A DNA stretch of 64,000 nucleotides from DASRQK01 sp040392005 (GTDB lineage: Bacteria > Bacteroidota > Bacteroidia > Sphingobacteriales > Sphingobacteriaceae), in contig JBEBWT010000005.1 in the NCBI GenBank assembly GCA_040392005.1, forward strand, positions 1 to 64,000. The letters are read 5' to 3'. The translations under genes and the position numbers were made by a program. Below are positions 51,091-59,646 of this stretch, one piece after another. The notes beneath the pieces were generated by a model. That model did no database searches. It saw only the letters and a program-made list of their open reading frames with translations, and was not told the origin of the DNA. The number at the start of each line of letters is the position of its first letter. The stretch's first letter is position 1.

Positions 51091-51570
51091 TCACTGATTC
51101 TGTTGTAGTAGTTCTTTTAATTTTTTCCTACTCAGATACTCAAAGTGCCTGGACCTGACTTTGAATTCCTCATCCAGAAATATGGTAACCGGTACGGTCA
51201 CTTTTCCTTTCCTGTCGCCAAAGAGTCTGGCAAGTTCATGTAACCCTTTTTTTCTACCTGAATATTCTTTGTTCAGGAATACCTGTCCATCAAATATTAC
51301 GGTGTCCCTTGATTCCGCATCAAAGTGGACGGCATAATAATTCTCATTGACTATGCGGACTATTTCCGGATCTGTAAATACTTCCCGGTGCATTTTGCGG
51401 CAATAGGCACACCATTCTGTATGAAAATTGATCAGCACACTTTTTGGATTGCTATCCAGTGAATCCGATAATTGTTCAAAAGAGATCCAATTGATCTTTT
51501 CTCTTTCCTGTGCCAGGCCCGCCTGGCAGTAGAGGACGGTCAGGATAAACAGGGTGATCAGTTGTTTCAT
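51091..51570 (-). CDS. Exported thioredoxin-like protein
   Basis: A 159-aa exported protein. The signal peptide (MKQLITLFILTVLYCQAGLA) is followed by a thioredoxin fold with the redox motif WCAYCRKM (C54, C57), TDPEIVRIVNENYYAV, VTVPVTIFLDEEFKV and a short C-terminal helix. The cis-proline is in VTVPV. It lies directly downstream of a TonB receptor gene and should act in the periplasm, perhaps keeping Cys residues of that receptor or its cargo reduced (inference). ATG 51570 is preferred over the frame from 51588. Confidence 0.87.
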   Translation of the reverse strand: MKQLITLFILTVLYCQAGLAQEREKINWISFEQLSDSLDSNPKSVLINFHTEWCAYCRKMHREVFTDPEIVRIVNENYYAVHFDAESRDTVIFDGQVFLNKEYSGRKKGLHELARLFGDRKGKVTVPVTIFLDEEFKVRSRHFEYLSRKKLKELLQQNQ

Positions 51571-51643
51571 CAGTATATTTTTTATCAAAATCCGGGATAA
51601 GAAAGCACTTTACTTTTCCCCCTTATCCCGGATTTACATTCGA

Positions 51644-54007
51644 TTAATTATGGAAATGCCCAATTTTCAGACCAAAAACAAAAGTGCGGGGTCTGGATGG
51701 TCCATAAACATAATCTGAATCCCTTTCCGCACCCCGATCAAAATCGGACTGATAACTATTTAGCATATTCTGTACACCGACATTCGCTTCGATATTGAAA
51801 TGGTCCCTGATCTTGAACATGTAACCGACCCGCATATTGATTTCTGCAAATTGCCTGGAATTGATCAGTTGCCGGTTTACCTGATGCGGCACCAGCATGG
51901 ACCCGGTATAAACTCCGGTCACATCAATAGAAAGCAGATCGGTTGCCTTCCAATTGCTGTTCAGGTAGCCATACATATCCGGTGTCCGGACAAACCGGTC
52001 CACTGAAATTCCCGGCAGATTATTCGCTTCATCTGCCTCTATGATTTGCTGTGCCACCCTGTATCTGGAACGCTGAATGGTACCTCCGGCCTGGAGACTC
52101 CAGAATGCGGAAGGAGCAATGCTCAACTCAATATTGCTTCCGGCCACATAGGCACCCTCCCCATTTCTCATTTCATCCAGGATCACTCCTTCCAGTTCAT
52201 TGGTACGGACGGTGGTGAAGGGATTGAGCAGATCGGTGAAAAAACCTTCAACGAGTGCATTGAACTGGGTATTGCCAAAGTTGGTTGTATAATTGAAAGA
52301 ACCAGTATAGGCATTGGCATACTCTGTTTTCAGGTTATCGGAAAGCAGGACGAATACCTGTTCACCACCCACCGAAGATACGTGCATGTCCTCGTTGAAG
52401 GCCTGTGGTGCCCGGAATCCCCGTGCATACCCCCCCCTGAATTGCAGCTCGTCTGTTAGATTATACAGGATGGTCAGGCGGGGGCTGAATGATCCCGTAC
52501 TGACCTTTGAGCTCCTGTTAAGATTCTTCAGGCTGTACCGCCCATCAATTTTTACATAATCGTACCGGGCTCCGATCAGCGCAGTAAAAGCCTTGACCGG
52601 CTTCCATTCGTACTGGGCATAGGCGCCGGCGCTGTTCGACTGCTGATCAACAGTGCGGTTATAACCTTCAATTTTATCAATGGTATTGTTGTGTTGATGT
52701 TCAAAGCCGGTGGTGAACACATCATTTTCAAAGGACCGGGTATATTGTGCGCCGGTTACTAAAGCATAATCAGTGGTATTGCCATAGGCATTCGCTGCCA
52801 TGACGCTGTCCCTGGGGTCCGTGCTGCCAACCAGTCCACCATAATAACTCTCTCTTTTTGTGCCCTGAGCCGAACCATATAAAGAGACTTTATGTTTATA
52901 ATCCCTGCTATACTGATCGTAGGTGAGGCCACCCATAAACGTTTTGTGATCCAGTTGCTCGGTGATATCGGTAAAATGAGGCGCCAGATCCAGGCGGTCA
53001 CCACCTCTTCTGAACTCATTGATAGCACTCAGGTCCATCGTGATATTATTATATTCAGTTGGTCTGTAAAACGCTTTGGCACCAAAGGTAGTGTTGTGCA
53101 ATTTGGTCATCTCCGTAAATCCATCCCCGTTGGCATCGTAAGCCTGCCTGACACGGTTCATCCCATAAAAGGTCACCCCACTCATGAGGTCCTCTTCCAC
53201 AATGGATGCATTGAAATCGACAGTATTGTCCCATTTTTTTCCATCGATCAGGGCATTACTGGTGGCAACTTGCCAATTATTCTCTACCGGTTCTCTGGTA
53301 ATGACATTGATGGTGCCCGCAATTGCGTTCGAGCCATACAGAGCCGATCCGCCGCTTCTGACCACTTCAATGCGATCGATCATGCTGGTTGGGATCTGAT
53401 CCAGACCATAAACACTGTTCAGGGCGCTGAAAACGGACCTGCTATTGATCAGTATCTGCGAATATCCACCTTCGAGTCCGTTGAGACGTACCTGGGAGAA
53501 TCCGCAGTTCTGGCAATTGGTTTCCACCCGTACACCGGGTTGGAAATTCAGGGATTCCGACATGGCAACCGATTGGGTCGCATTGAATATTTTGTTACTG
53601 ACCACGTTGACGATCACCGCTGCCTCCTTGCGGATGACCCCGTATCGGGTAGCGCTTACGACCACTTCGTTCAGATTGAGGTTGTCCTCAAGTAAAAATT
53701 CATCGATCGTCAGCGTTTCCCCCGCCTTGAGATTGATATTCCATGTGTTGGGCTGAAAGCCTACCGCTCTGACCGATAGGGTATATTTCCCTTCCGGAAT
53801 ATTGGAGAGAACAAACACGCCTGAGTCGTCTGTGACTGCGCCGAAAGACGTGCGCTCCAGTGTAACAGTGGCTCCGCTGATTGCGATTTTGTTTTTGGTG
53901 GTGATCGAGCCGGATATGGTTCCGGAACCTTGTGCCATCGTCTGATTGATATTGAACAACAGTGCGATCGCCAGGAAAGCAGAAAAATTTAGTTTCAGTA
54001 ATTTCAT
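51644..54007 (-). CDS. TonB-dependent outer-membrane receptor
   Basis: A 787-aa TonB-dependent transporter with a signal peptide (to about 25, NQTMAQ), a carboxypeptidase-regulatory-like domain (ISGSITTKNKIAISGATVTL), a TonB-box-like stretch (LNEVVVSATR), the plug (QVRLNGLEGGYSQILINS, IDRIEVVRSGGSALYGSNAI) and a 22-strand-type barrel ending RTFVFGLKIGHFHN. The plug contains NCQNCGFSQ, a two-cysteine motif. A small His-rich protein upstream and a thioredoxin downstream point to metal import, but the substrate is unproven. Confidence 0.9.
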   Translation of the reverse strand: MKLLKLNFSAFLAIALLFNINQTMAQGSGTISGSITTKNKIAISGATVTLERTSFGAVTDDSGVFVLSNIPEGKYTLSVRAVGFQPNTWNINLKAGETLTIDEFLLEDNLNLNEVVVSATRYGVIRKEAAVIVNVVSNKIFNATQSVAMSESLNFQPGVRVETNCQNCGFSQVRLNGLEGGYSQILINSRSVFSALNSVYGLDQIPTSMIDRIEVVRSGGSALYGSNAIAGTINVITREPVENNWQVATSNALIDGKKWDNTVDFNASIVEEDLMSGVTFYGMNRVRQAYDANGDGFTEMTKLHNTTFGAKAFYRPTEYNNITMDLSAINEFRRGGDRLDLAPHFTDITEQLDHKTFMGGLTYDQYSRDYKHKVSLYGSAQGTKRESYYGGLVGSTDPRDSVMAANAYGNTTDYALVTGAQYTRSFENDVFTTGFEHQHNNTIDKIEGYNRTVDQQSNSAGAYAQYEWKPVKAFTALIGARYDYVKIDGRYSLKNLNRSSKVSTGSFSPRLTILYNLTDELQFRGGYARGFRAPQAFNEDMHVSSVGGEQVFVLLSDNLKTEYANAYTGSFNYTTNFGNTQFNALVEGFFTDLLNPFTTVRTNELEGVILDEMRNGEGAYVAGSNIELSIAPSAFWSLQAGGTIQRSRYRVAQQIIEADEANNLPGISVDRFVRTPDMYGYLNSNWKATDLLSIDVTGVYTGSMLVPHQVNRQLINSRQFAEINMRVGYMFKIRDHFNIEANVGVQNMLNSYQSDFDRGAERDSDYVYGPSRPRTFVFGLKIGHFHN

Positions 54008-54141
54008 AAAATATTAAGAGTAAGGATTGCATGTTCCCATCCACGAAAACAGCCGGCAAGCGACTGAATTGTCTCTGGATGTAATTTTGTCTAAATACAT
54101 AGGCGGAGCCCCTCAATGATGAGGGCCGGAGCCTGAAAAAA

Positions 54142-54504
54142 TCAGACAAACTGGGGAGGACCCCTCAGATAGAAATGCTGATCGCAGTCTTGAGTGACTC
54201 CGGGGACCAATGCGATGGATTGCAGCACAAGGGGTTTTCCCCATGTTGCGGCGTCAAATACCAAGCCATCGGTTTGCAGGTAGGACCCGTTAAACACAAC
54301 ATCCAGAAAATGAATCTCATTATCTGTATGTTTATGCTTAGTCCCGTCCGGATCGGTTTTGAGGTTATAGGGGTGTGTGTGAACAATGATCTGCCCTGAG
54401 GATGTGGTATGCTTGTGCATAAACAGGGTGCCACTACCGATAATACCGATCAGTAGCACCACCTGTACATAAGCTATCAGAATCCTAAATGACTTCCCGC
54501 ACAT
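54142..54504 (-). CDS. Small His-rich envelope protein
   Basis: A 120-aa protein I do not recognise. An N-terminal hydrophobic segment (about 7-28) is a signal anchor or signal peptide. The mature part is rich in histidine: HKHTTSSGQIIVHTHPYN, TKHKHTDNEIHFLD and CDQHFYLRGPPQFV at the end. Histidine-rich termini with a final RGPP motif recall small envelope proteins next to metal-related TonB receptors. It is 135 bp upstream of a TonB receptor gene on the same strand. Metal binding is an inference. Confidence 0.7.
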   Translation of the reverse strand: MCGKSFRILIAYVQVVLLIGIIGSGTLFMHKHTTSSGQIIVHTHPYNLKTDPDGTKHKHTDNEIHFLDVVFNGSYLQTDGLVFDAATWGKPLVLQSIALVPGVTQDCDQHFYLRGPPQFV

Positions 54505-54591
54505 ACATTATTTCCCCGAAATACGTTTTTCAAATAAGTGGTATGCCCACAGACATCCCACAATAATACAATAATAGGCATAATCTGAAAT

Positions 54592-54629
54592 CCCCCGATA
54601 TTGTATCGGATTTAATACAATACCGGGGG
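54592..54629 (-). terminator. Terminator-like hairpin after recA
   Basis: A 15-bp stem with one mismatch (CCCCCGATATTGTAT, 54592-54606, pairing with 54615-54629) has the 8-nt loop CGGATTTA. It lies between the end of recA and the His-rich gene. The following T-rich segment on the minus strand is weak. Confidence 0.6.
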
Positions 54630-54653
54630 ACTGGATCTGACGAAATCAGACGA

Positions 54654-55658
54654 CTATTTCTCCAGATGTTCTCCTGTCACTTCTTCCTTGATCCGGGTCT
54701 CCAATTCATCCATGAGATCCGGATTGTCCAGCAAGAGTGTTTTGACCGCGTCACGGCCCTGTCCCAACTTGGTGTCGCCATAACTGAACCAGGAACCGGA
54801 TTTTTTAATGATATTGAATTCTACTCCCAGATCGATGATCTCACCCACCTTGGAGATTCCTTCACCAAACATGATGTCGAATTCGGCTATACGGAAGGGA
54901 GGAGCTACCTTGTTTTTGACAATTTTTACCTTGACCCGGTTTCCGGATACTTCGTCCGCATCCTTGATCTGGGCGATCCGGCGGATGTCCAACCTTACCG
55001 ATGCGTAGAATTTCAATGCATTACCGCCGGTGGTTGTTTCCGGGTTACCAAACATGACTCCGATTTTTTCACGCAACTGATTGATGAAAATGCAGCAGCA
55101 ATTGGTTTTTGAAATCGTGCCTGTCAGTTTACGCAGGGCCTGGCTCATCAGCCGGGCCTGGAGACCCATTTTGGAATCCCCCATTTCGCCCTCGATCTCT
55201 CCTTTTGGCACCAGAGCGGCCACCGAGTCGATCACGATCACATCAATTGCACCTGACCTGATCAGGTTATCCGCTATTTCCAGTGCCTGTTCACCATTGT
55301 CCGGCTGGGCGATCAGCAGGTTTTCTATATCCACCCCCAGTTTTTTGGCATAATATTTATCGAATGCGTGTTCCGCATCGATGAAGGCGGCAATGCCCCC
55401 GCTCTTCTGGGCTTCGGCAATGATATGGGTAGCCAGTGTTGTTTTTCCCGAGGATTCAGGACCATAGATCTCGATCACCCTGCCTTTGGGAACCCCGCCG
55501 ATACCCAAGGCAATGTCCAGTCCGAGGGAACCGGTCGAAATGGCATCTATGGGTTCGACCGCTGCGTCCCCTAATTTCATGACAGCCCCCTTGCCGTACG
55601 ATTTTTCCAGTTTATCCAGCGTAAGCTGCAGTGCTTTCAATTTCTCCTGATTGCTCAT
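54654..55658 (-). CDS. recA: Recombinase RecA
   Basis: RecA forms filaments on single-stranded DNA for homologous recombination. The 334-aa product has Walker A GPESSGKTTLATH, Walker B VIVIDSVAALVP, the L1/L2 regions (MGLQARLMSQALRKLTG, MFGNPETTTGGNALKFYASVR) and the C-terminal domain ending HLEK. The start is ATG 55658 (MSNQEKLKAL), ten codons after an upstream TTG. A TATTTTTG promoter box lies 18 nt upstream. I see no LexA-type SOS box. Confidence 0.97.
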   Translation of the reverse strand: MSNQEKLKALQLTLDKLEKSYGKGAVMKLGDAAVEPIDAISTGSLGLDIALGIGGVPKGRVIEIYGPESSGKTTLATHIIAEAQKSGGIAAFIDAEHAFDKYYAKKLGVDIENLLIAQPDNGEQALEIADNLIRSGAIDVIVIDSVAALVPKGEIEGEMGDSKMGLQARLMSQALRKLTGTISKTNCCCIFINQLREKIGVMFGNPETTTGGNALKFYASVRLDIRRIAQIKDADEVSGNRVKVKIVKNKVAPPFRIAEFDIMFGEGISKVGEIIDLGVEFNIIKKSGSWFSYGDTKLGQGRDAVKTLLLDNPDLMDELETRIKEEVTGEHLEK

Positions 55659-55676
55659 ATTTTTAGTTTTATGGGT

Positions 55677-55684
55677 CAAAAATA
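55677..55684 (-). promoter_or_regulatory. -7 element TATTTTTG of recA
   Basis: An exact TAnnTTTG match on the minus strand, 18 nt before ATG 55658. It sits in a very AT-rich 180-bp gap after ribBA; other matches by chance are possible there. Confidence 0.45.
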
Positions 55685-55845
55685 GCAATTAAATCCAAAA
55701 TACTAAAAATTTTTGCAAAAATATTTTACAAAACTTAGTATTTCTTATTAATGGTAAAGATACGAATAAAATTTTACAATAGAAAATTAAAATTACATTA
55801 AAATAAAAATAATTTCTATAAAGACGCCTTATACACCAAAAACTA

Positions 55846-57060
55846 TCATTCTTCCCTCAAAATGGTGTGACCCATCTTGTCCCTTTTGGTCCTAAGATAG
55901 CTTACATTGTATTCATTGGGTTGGATCTCGATCGGCACTGTTTCCACAATCTTTAATCCGTAACCGATGAGACCGGCCCGTTTCGTGGGGTTATTGCTCA
56001 TCAACCGCATCTGACCGACTTTGAGATCCCGGAGGATCTGGGCGCCGATCCCATAATCCCGGTGGTCCGCTTTGAAACCCAACTGGAGATTGGCATCGAC
56101 GGTATCCACCCCCTGTTCCTGCAGGTTATACGCATGTAGTTTATTGACCAGGCCAATACCCCTTCCTTCCTGGTTCATATACACGATCACTCCTTTTCCT
56201 TCCTGTTCGATCATTTGCATGGCCTTGTGGAGCTGAGGGCCACAATCACAGCGGCAGGATCCGAAAATATCACCGGTCACGCAGGAACTGTGCACCCGGA
56301 CCAGGATCGGCTCATCCGGACCCCATTCCCCTTTGTGCAGGGCGATGTGCTGTTCTCCGGTGAGCTTCTGGGTATAGGCGGTCAGGGTGAAAATACCCCA
56401 TTCGGTCGGCATTTTGACAGATACCTCACGCTGTATCAACGAATCTTTTTCCAATCTGTATTCGATCAGGTCTTCGATTGAGATTATTTTCAGGTCAAAC
56501 TTTGCGGCCACTTCCATCAGGTCTGGTAAACGTGCCATTTCACCATCATCCTTGAGGATCTCAACCAGTACACCGGCTGGCTCGAAGCCTGCCAGACGGG
56601 CCAGATCCACCGCTGCCTCCGTATGCCCGGCCCTGCGCAGCACACCTCCATTTTTTGCGATCAGGGGAAAAATATGTCCCGGCCGGCCAAAATCTTCCGG
56701 AGTGATGGCCGGATCAATGAGTGCCTGTATCGTTTTGGAACGATCTGAAGCAGATATACCCGTGGTGGTACCTTGACCTTTTAAATCAATGGAAACCGTA
56801 AAATTGGTTTCATAAACTGCTGTATTGTGACCGACCATCAGGCCCAGATCCAATTCTTCGCAGCGTGCTTCGGTCAAAGGCGCACAGACGAGCCCCCTAC
56901 CGTGCGTGACCATAAAATTGATCACTTCAGGAGTCACATTGCGTGCAGCCGTCACAAAATCACCCTCATTTTCCCGATCTTCATCATCAACCACAATGAT
57001 GATTTTTCCATTTTTTATATCAGCGATTGCTTCCTCAATCGTATTCAGTTTTATTTCCAT
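55846..57060 (-). CDS. ribBA: Bifunctional 3,4-dihydroxy-2-butanone-4-phosphate synthase / GTP cyclohydrolase II
   Basis: RibBA supplies both precursors of riboflavin. The 404-aa protein has the N-terminal RibB domain (VVDDEDRENEGDFV, DRSKTIQALI, GHIFPLIAKNGGVLRRAGHTEAA) and the C-terminal RibA domain with zinc motif CVTGDIFGSCRCDCGPQL and GRGIGLVNKL. No FMN riboswitch is seen upstream. A TAAATTTG box precedes the start by 23 nt. The gene is single, with an LptF/G gene upstream on the same strand. Confidence 0.96.
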   Translation of the reverse strand: MEIKLNTIEEAIADIKNGKIIIVVDDEDRENEGDFVTAARNVTPEVINFMVTHGRGLVCAPLTEARCEELDLGLMVGHNTAVYETNFTVSIDLKGQGTTTGISASDRSKTIQALIDPAITPEDFGRPGHIFPLIAKNGGVLRRAGHTEAAVDLARLAGFEPAGVLVEILKDDGEMARLPDLMEVAAKFDLKIISIEDLIEYRLEKDSLIQREVSVKMPTEWGIFTLTAYTQKLTGEQHIALHKGEWGPDEPILVRVHSSCVTGDIFGSCRCDCGPQLHKAMQMIEQEGKGVIVYMNQEGRGIGLVNKLHAYNLQEQGVDTVDANLQLGFKADHRDYGIGAQILRDLKVGQMRLMSNNPTKRAGLIGYGLKIVETVPIEIQPNEYNVSYLRTKRDKMGHTILREE

Positions 57061-57083
57061 GATTGCTCCACACTATGTTTTTG

Positions 57084-57091
57084 CAAATTTA
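57084..57091 (-). promoter_or_regulatory. -7 element TAAATTTG of ribBA
   Basis: An exact TAnnTTTG match on the minus strand, 23 nt before the ribBA ATG. Confidence 0.55.
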
Positions 57092-57125
57092 CACATAAGT
57101 AAGCAAGATAAGGAATATATTGGAC

Positions 57126-58589
57126 CTAAGATGATGATTTTGATTTTCCGAAAAGCACAATAATCTGTTGCTTTATTTTTTCAATTCTCATCCGGTACTG
57201 CTCGAAATCAAAAAGGGCAGAATCCGTCGTGGATTTGTAGGTAAGGAATACAGCCAGCGGGGTCAATACGATAATGGAGAGCCACATTCCGACCCCTACG
57301 TCCATATCCCCCTCCCTGGCCCATTTCTCACTCATGGTGGAGATAATATAATAGATCAGGAAAAAGATAATGGCCATGACCACCGGCAGGCCCAATCCTC
57401 CTTTCCGGATGATGGCCCCAAGCGGAGCCCCGATGGCAAAAAGTAAAATACAGGAAACGGCCAATGTAAATTTACGTTGCCATTCAATGTTGTAGCGGAT
57501 ATTCTTGTCCTGGAGTAGTTTTTCTTCAGCGGCCTTTGAACTGACGGTATTCAGAATATAGGAAGCCTGACTTTGCGCCATGTAAAGCGCATCGCTTTTC
57601 TTTTCATTTAGAATAAGCGCCGTCAGATCCCCATTATAGGGGAGGGGATCCGCCCGCACAGTCGAATCTTTGGGTCTGTAATAATTCGACAAAAAATAAT
57701 AATAAGGTTTGATATCCCTGAACACCGTTGCTCTCATACTGTCCAGTTCATGGGTGTTGGAATCAGTATAGTACTTCAATTGTTTGAGATTGAGCATGGA
57801 ATGGTGACTTTTGAACAGATTTTCATCCGTCCTTTTCATCTGGAATACTTCCATATTGAATTTCATTTCCGTCTCCTCAAAGTAAAAGCGGGTGAATTCT
57901 TGCCTCGGATCATAGGTTACGGCATTTTTACTGCGGCCCTCTTCGTACCGGACTCCATTTTTTAGTTTAATAATCATATAATTATTATCCATGGAGTTAT
58001 AGACGTAACCTTCTTCAGCCAGAATCACAATGTTGGCCGTATTACTTGATTTATGATCATAGATCATCAAATCATAAAGGATCTTCCCGTCCTTGCTCTT
58101 TTCCTTTGCCCTGATGGAATAGCCGGGGATGGTATTGTTGAACACCCCCGGTTTGATCAGAAAATCCGCGGGTTTGGTCCGGACATCATACAATAAAGAG
58201 CCCATTTTGAGATTGGCAATCGGCAGGATGTAATCACTGAACAGGAATGCCCCGCCCCCGAACATAGCCACCAGGATCAGCAGGGGCATCATTGCTTTCC
58301 GGACCGAGATACCGGCTGCTTTGATAGCGACCAACTCATAGCTTTCTCCCAGATTTCCAAAGGTCATGATAGCCGAAAGCAACATGGAAAGCGGCATTGC
58401 CATGGATATCTGGACCAATGCCTGATAACCCAGCAGTTCGAGGATAACGTACCATTCAAAGCCCTTTCCGATCAGGTCATCGACATACTTGAACAGAAAA
58501 AGCATCAGCAACACAAACATCACAATGAAAAAAGTGACAAGAAAGGGTTTGATGAATGCTTTTAATATAAGGACATGGATCTTTTTCAT
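57126..58589 (-). CDS. LptF/LptG-family permease
   Basis: A 487-aa inner-membrane permease of the lipopolysaccharide export ABC transporter (LptB2FG). It has six membrane helices in two groups of three (about 10-32, 50-80, 95-117, and 390-410, 415-435, 440-460), flanking a large periplasmic jellyroll domain. Markers are the MPLSMLLSAIMTFGNLGESYELVAIKAAG coupling-helix region and FTLAVSCILLFAIGAPLGAIIRKGGLG. The Bacteroidota versions are longer than in E. coli. The ATPase lptB is not adjacent. Confidence 0.93.
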   Translation of the reverse strand: MKKIHVLILKAFIKPFLVTFFIVMFVLLMLFLFKYVDDLIGKGFEWYVILELLGYQALVQISMAMPLSMLLSAIMTFGNLGESYELVAIKAAGISVRKAMMPLLILVAMFGGGAFLFSDYILPIANLKMGSLLYDVRTKPADFLIKPGVFNNTIPGYSIRAKEKSKDGKILYDLMIYDHKSSNTANIVILAEEGYVYNSMDNNYMIIKLKNGVRYEEGRSKNAVTYDPRQEFTRFYFEETEMKFNMEVFQMKRTDENLFKSHHSMLNLKQLKYYTDSNTHELDSMRATVFRDIKPYYYFLSNYYRPKDSTVRADPLPYNGDLTALILNEKKSDALYMAQSQASYILNTVSSKAAEEKLLQDKNIRYNIEWQRKFTLAVSCILLFAIGAPLGAIIRKGGLGLPVVMAIIFFLIYYIISTMSEKWAREGDMDVGVGMWLSIIVLTPLAVFLTYKSTTDSALFDFEQYRMRIEKIKQQIIVLFGKSKSSS

Positions 58590-58644
58590 CCGTAATTTAC
58601 TGATGGGTAAAATGCTGGGGTATTCCGCTCGTTATCGCAATTTT

Positions 58645-59022
58645 TCAGGCACCGATCACACTTTGCAGGTACTCGATCTGGTTGTCCCAGATCAATTTCC
58701 GGTCGTCCAGATTTTCGGCCCTGGCGTAATCGGTGATCGATAATGCCACGTCATTGGTCAATTCGTCCTGGACGATTTCCATTTCAAAATAATAAGGCTC
58801 ATCGTCCAGCCATTTATATTTGACCGATTTGTTTTCCCTGGCGCTGATCAGTTTGGCAATATGGACTTCATCGTCCCATTCAAATTCATAAATCGTCTCC
58901 CTTTGGTGTACGCTGTCGGCAAACCACTGTGCCAGACCATTGGGTTCGACCAAATAAGAATAGAGAATTTTTGGCGAGGACTTTACCTCGTATTCCAGTG
59001 TGAATTTAATTTTTTCTGCCAT
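58645..59022 (-). CDS. START-like domain protein, 125 aa
   Basis: A small cytoplasmic protein of the START/AHSA1-like group common in Bacteroidota. It opens MAEKIKFTLEYEVKSSPKILYSYL, then LAQWFADSV, and IYEFEWDDE; the C-terminal helix is LIWDNQIEYLQSVIGA. The fold forms a hydrophobic pocket, but the ligand and function are unknown to me. It lies just upstream of the LptF/G gene on the same strand and may be cotranscribed with it. Confidence 0.85.
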   Translation of the reverse strand: MAEKIKFTLEYEVKSSPKILYSYLVEPNGLAQWFADSVHQRETIYEFEWDDEVHIAKLISARENKSVKYKWLDDEPYYFEMEIVQDELTNDVALSITDYARAENLDDRKLIWDNQIEYLQSVIGA

Positions 59023-59109
59023 GTACGCCTGTTATGGTATGGAATGCTCTACCCCGGAAAGCATGCCGACAATGTTAAAACTTTTTTTTTAAAGAAAGGA
59101 AAAATAAAG

Positions 59110-59117
59110 TATATTTG
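59110..59117 (+). promoter_or_regulatory. -7 element TATATTTG of tRNA-Met
   Basis: An exact TAnnTTTG match 13 nt before the mature 5' end of tRNA-Met. Confidence 0.65.
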
Positions 59118-59130
59118 CAAACAATTTTTC

Positions 59131-59204
59131 GGCGGGGTAGCTCAGATGGTTAGAGCGCAGGATTCATAACCCTGAGGTCACGGGTTCAACTCCCGTCTCC
59201 GCTA
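59131..59204 (+). tRNA. tRNA-Met(CAT)
   Basis: A 74-nt cloverleaf. The acceptor stem is GGCGGGG paired with CTCCGCT (two G-U pairs), the D-arm GCTC/GAGC, and the anticodon loop TTCATAA gives anticodon CAT (methionine). The T-arm is ACGGG/CCCGT. The first position pairs (G-U), which favours an elongator rather than an initiator tRNA. A31-C39 at the base of the anticodon loop is mismatched. CCA is not encoded, unlike tRNA-Pro. Confidence 0.92.
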
Positions 59205-59216
59205 CAAACAACAAGC

Positions 59217-59244
59217 AAAGCGACTTTTCGGGTCGCTTTTTTTT
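59217..59244 (+). terminator. Terminator after tRNA-Met
   Basis: The stem AAAGCGAC (59217-59224) pairs with GTCGCTTT (59232-59239) around a TTTTCGG loop. Five further T residues follow. Confidence 0.8.
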
Positions 59245-59358
59245 GGACTATTTTTTTGAAGAAGAAGTTAATTTCAGAGAATATTTTATTTTTCCTTCTG
59301 ATTATCAATTAATTATGATTAAATCTTAAAAATATTAGAAACTTTCATTAATTGATCT

Positions 59359-59387
59359 TAAATTTGTAACTGAAATATAGTTACAAA
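59359..59387 (+). promoter_or_regulatory. hicAB promoter and palindromic operator
   Basis: The -7 element TAAATTTG (59359-59366) overlaps a palindrome with 9-bp perfect arms TTTGTAACT (59363-59371) and AGTTACAAA (59379-59387), spacer GAAATAT. The palindrome ends 1 nt before the hicA ATG. An autorepressor bound here would block transcription, and HicB (which carries a ribbon-helix-helix-like tail) is the obvious candidate. Confidence 0.7.
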
Positions 59388-59388
59388 A

Positions 59389-59646
59389 ATGAGCAAACTT
59401 GAAAAACTGATAGCCAGATTTCTTGCGAAGCCCAAAGATCTGACATGGGATGAATTGGTGTCCATACTCGGTTATTATGGTTATGTGGAAATACCAACTG
59501 GCAAAACAGGTGGTTCGAGGAGAAAATTTTGCGATACAGATCAAGTGATCATCAGTTTGCATAAGCCTCACCCCAGGTCTATTGTCAAAACCTATGTCAT
59601 TGCACAGATATTGGAACATTTAAAAGAGAAAGGAAAATTAAAATGA
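59389..59646 (+). CDS. hicA: HicA-family toxin
   Basis: An 85-aa HicA toxin, an mRNA interferase with a double-stranded-RNA-binding-like fold. Recognisable parts are DLTWDELVSILGYYGYVE (first helix and strand), GGSRRKFCDTDQVIISLHKPHPRSIVKTYV (middle) and QILEHLKEKGKLK (C-terminal helix). The GSH motif that carries the catalytic His in classical HicA is GGSRRKF here; the HKPHP histidines may serve instead, as in many relatives of this subtype. The stop overlaps the hicB start by 4 bp (ATGA). Confidence 0.88.
   Translation: MSKLEKLIARFLAKPKDLTWDELVSILGYYGYVEIPTGKTGGSRRKFCDTDQVIISLHKPHPRSIVKTYVIAQILEHLKEKGKLK

Noticed and set aside
54007..54142. Cobalamin or other riboswitch upstream of the TonB receptor gene
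   Set aside because: No B12-box-like sequence or extended structure is visible in the 134-bp gap, and the upstream gene is on the same strand.
57061..57125. FMN riboswitch upstream of ribBA
   Set aside because: The gap is only about 65 bp, too short for the FMN aptamer, and none of its conserved segments are seen.
59389..59646. hicA as an inactive relic because it lacks the GSH motif
   Set aside because: The frame is intact, overlaps an intact hicB, and has its own operator. The GGSRRKF/HKPHP form is common in this subtype, so loss of function is not supported.
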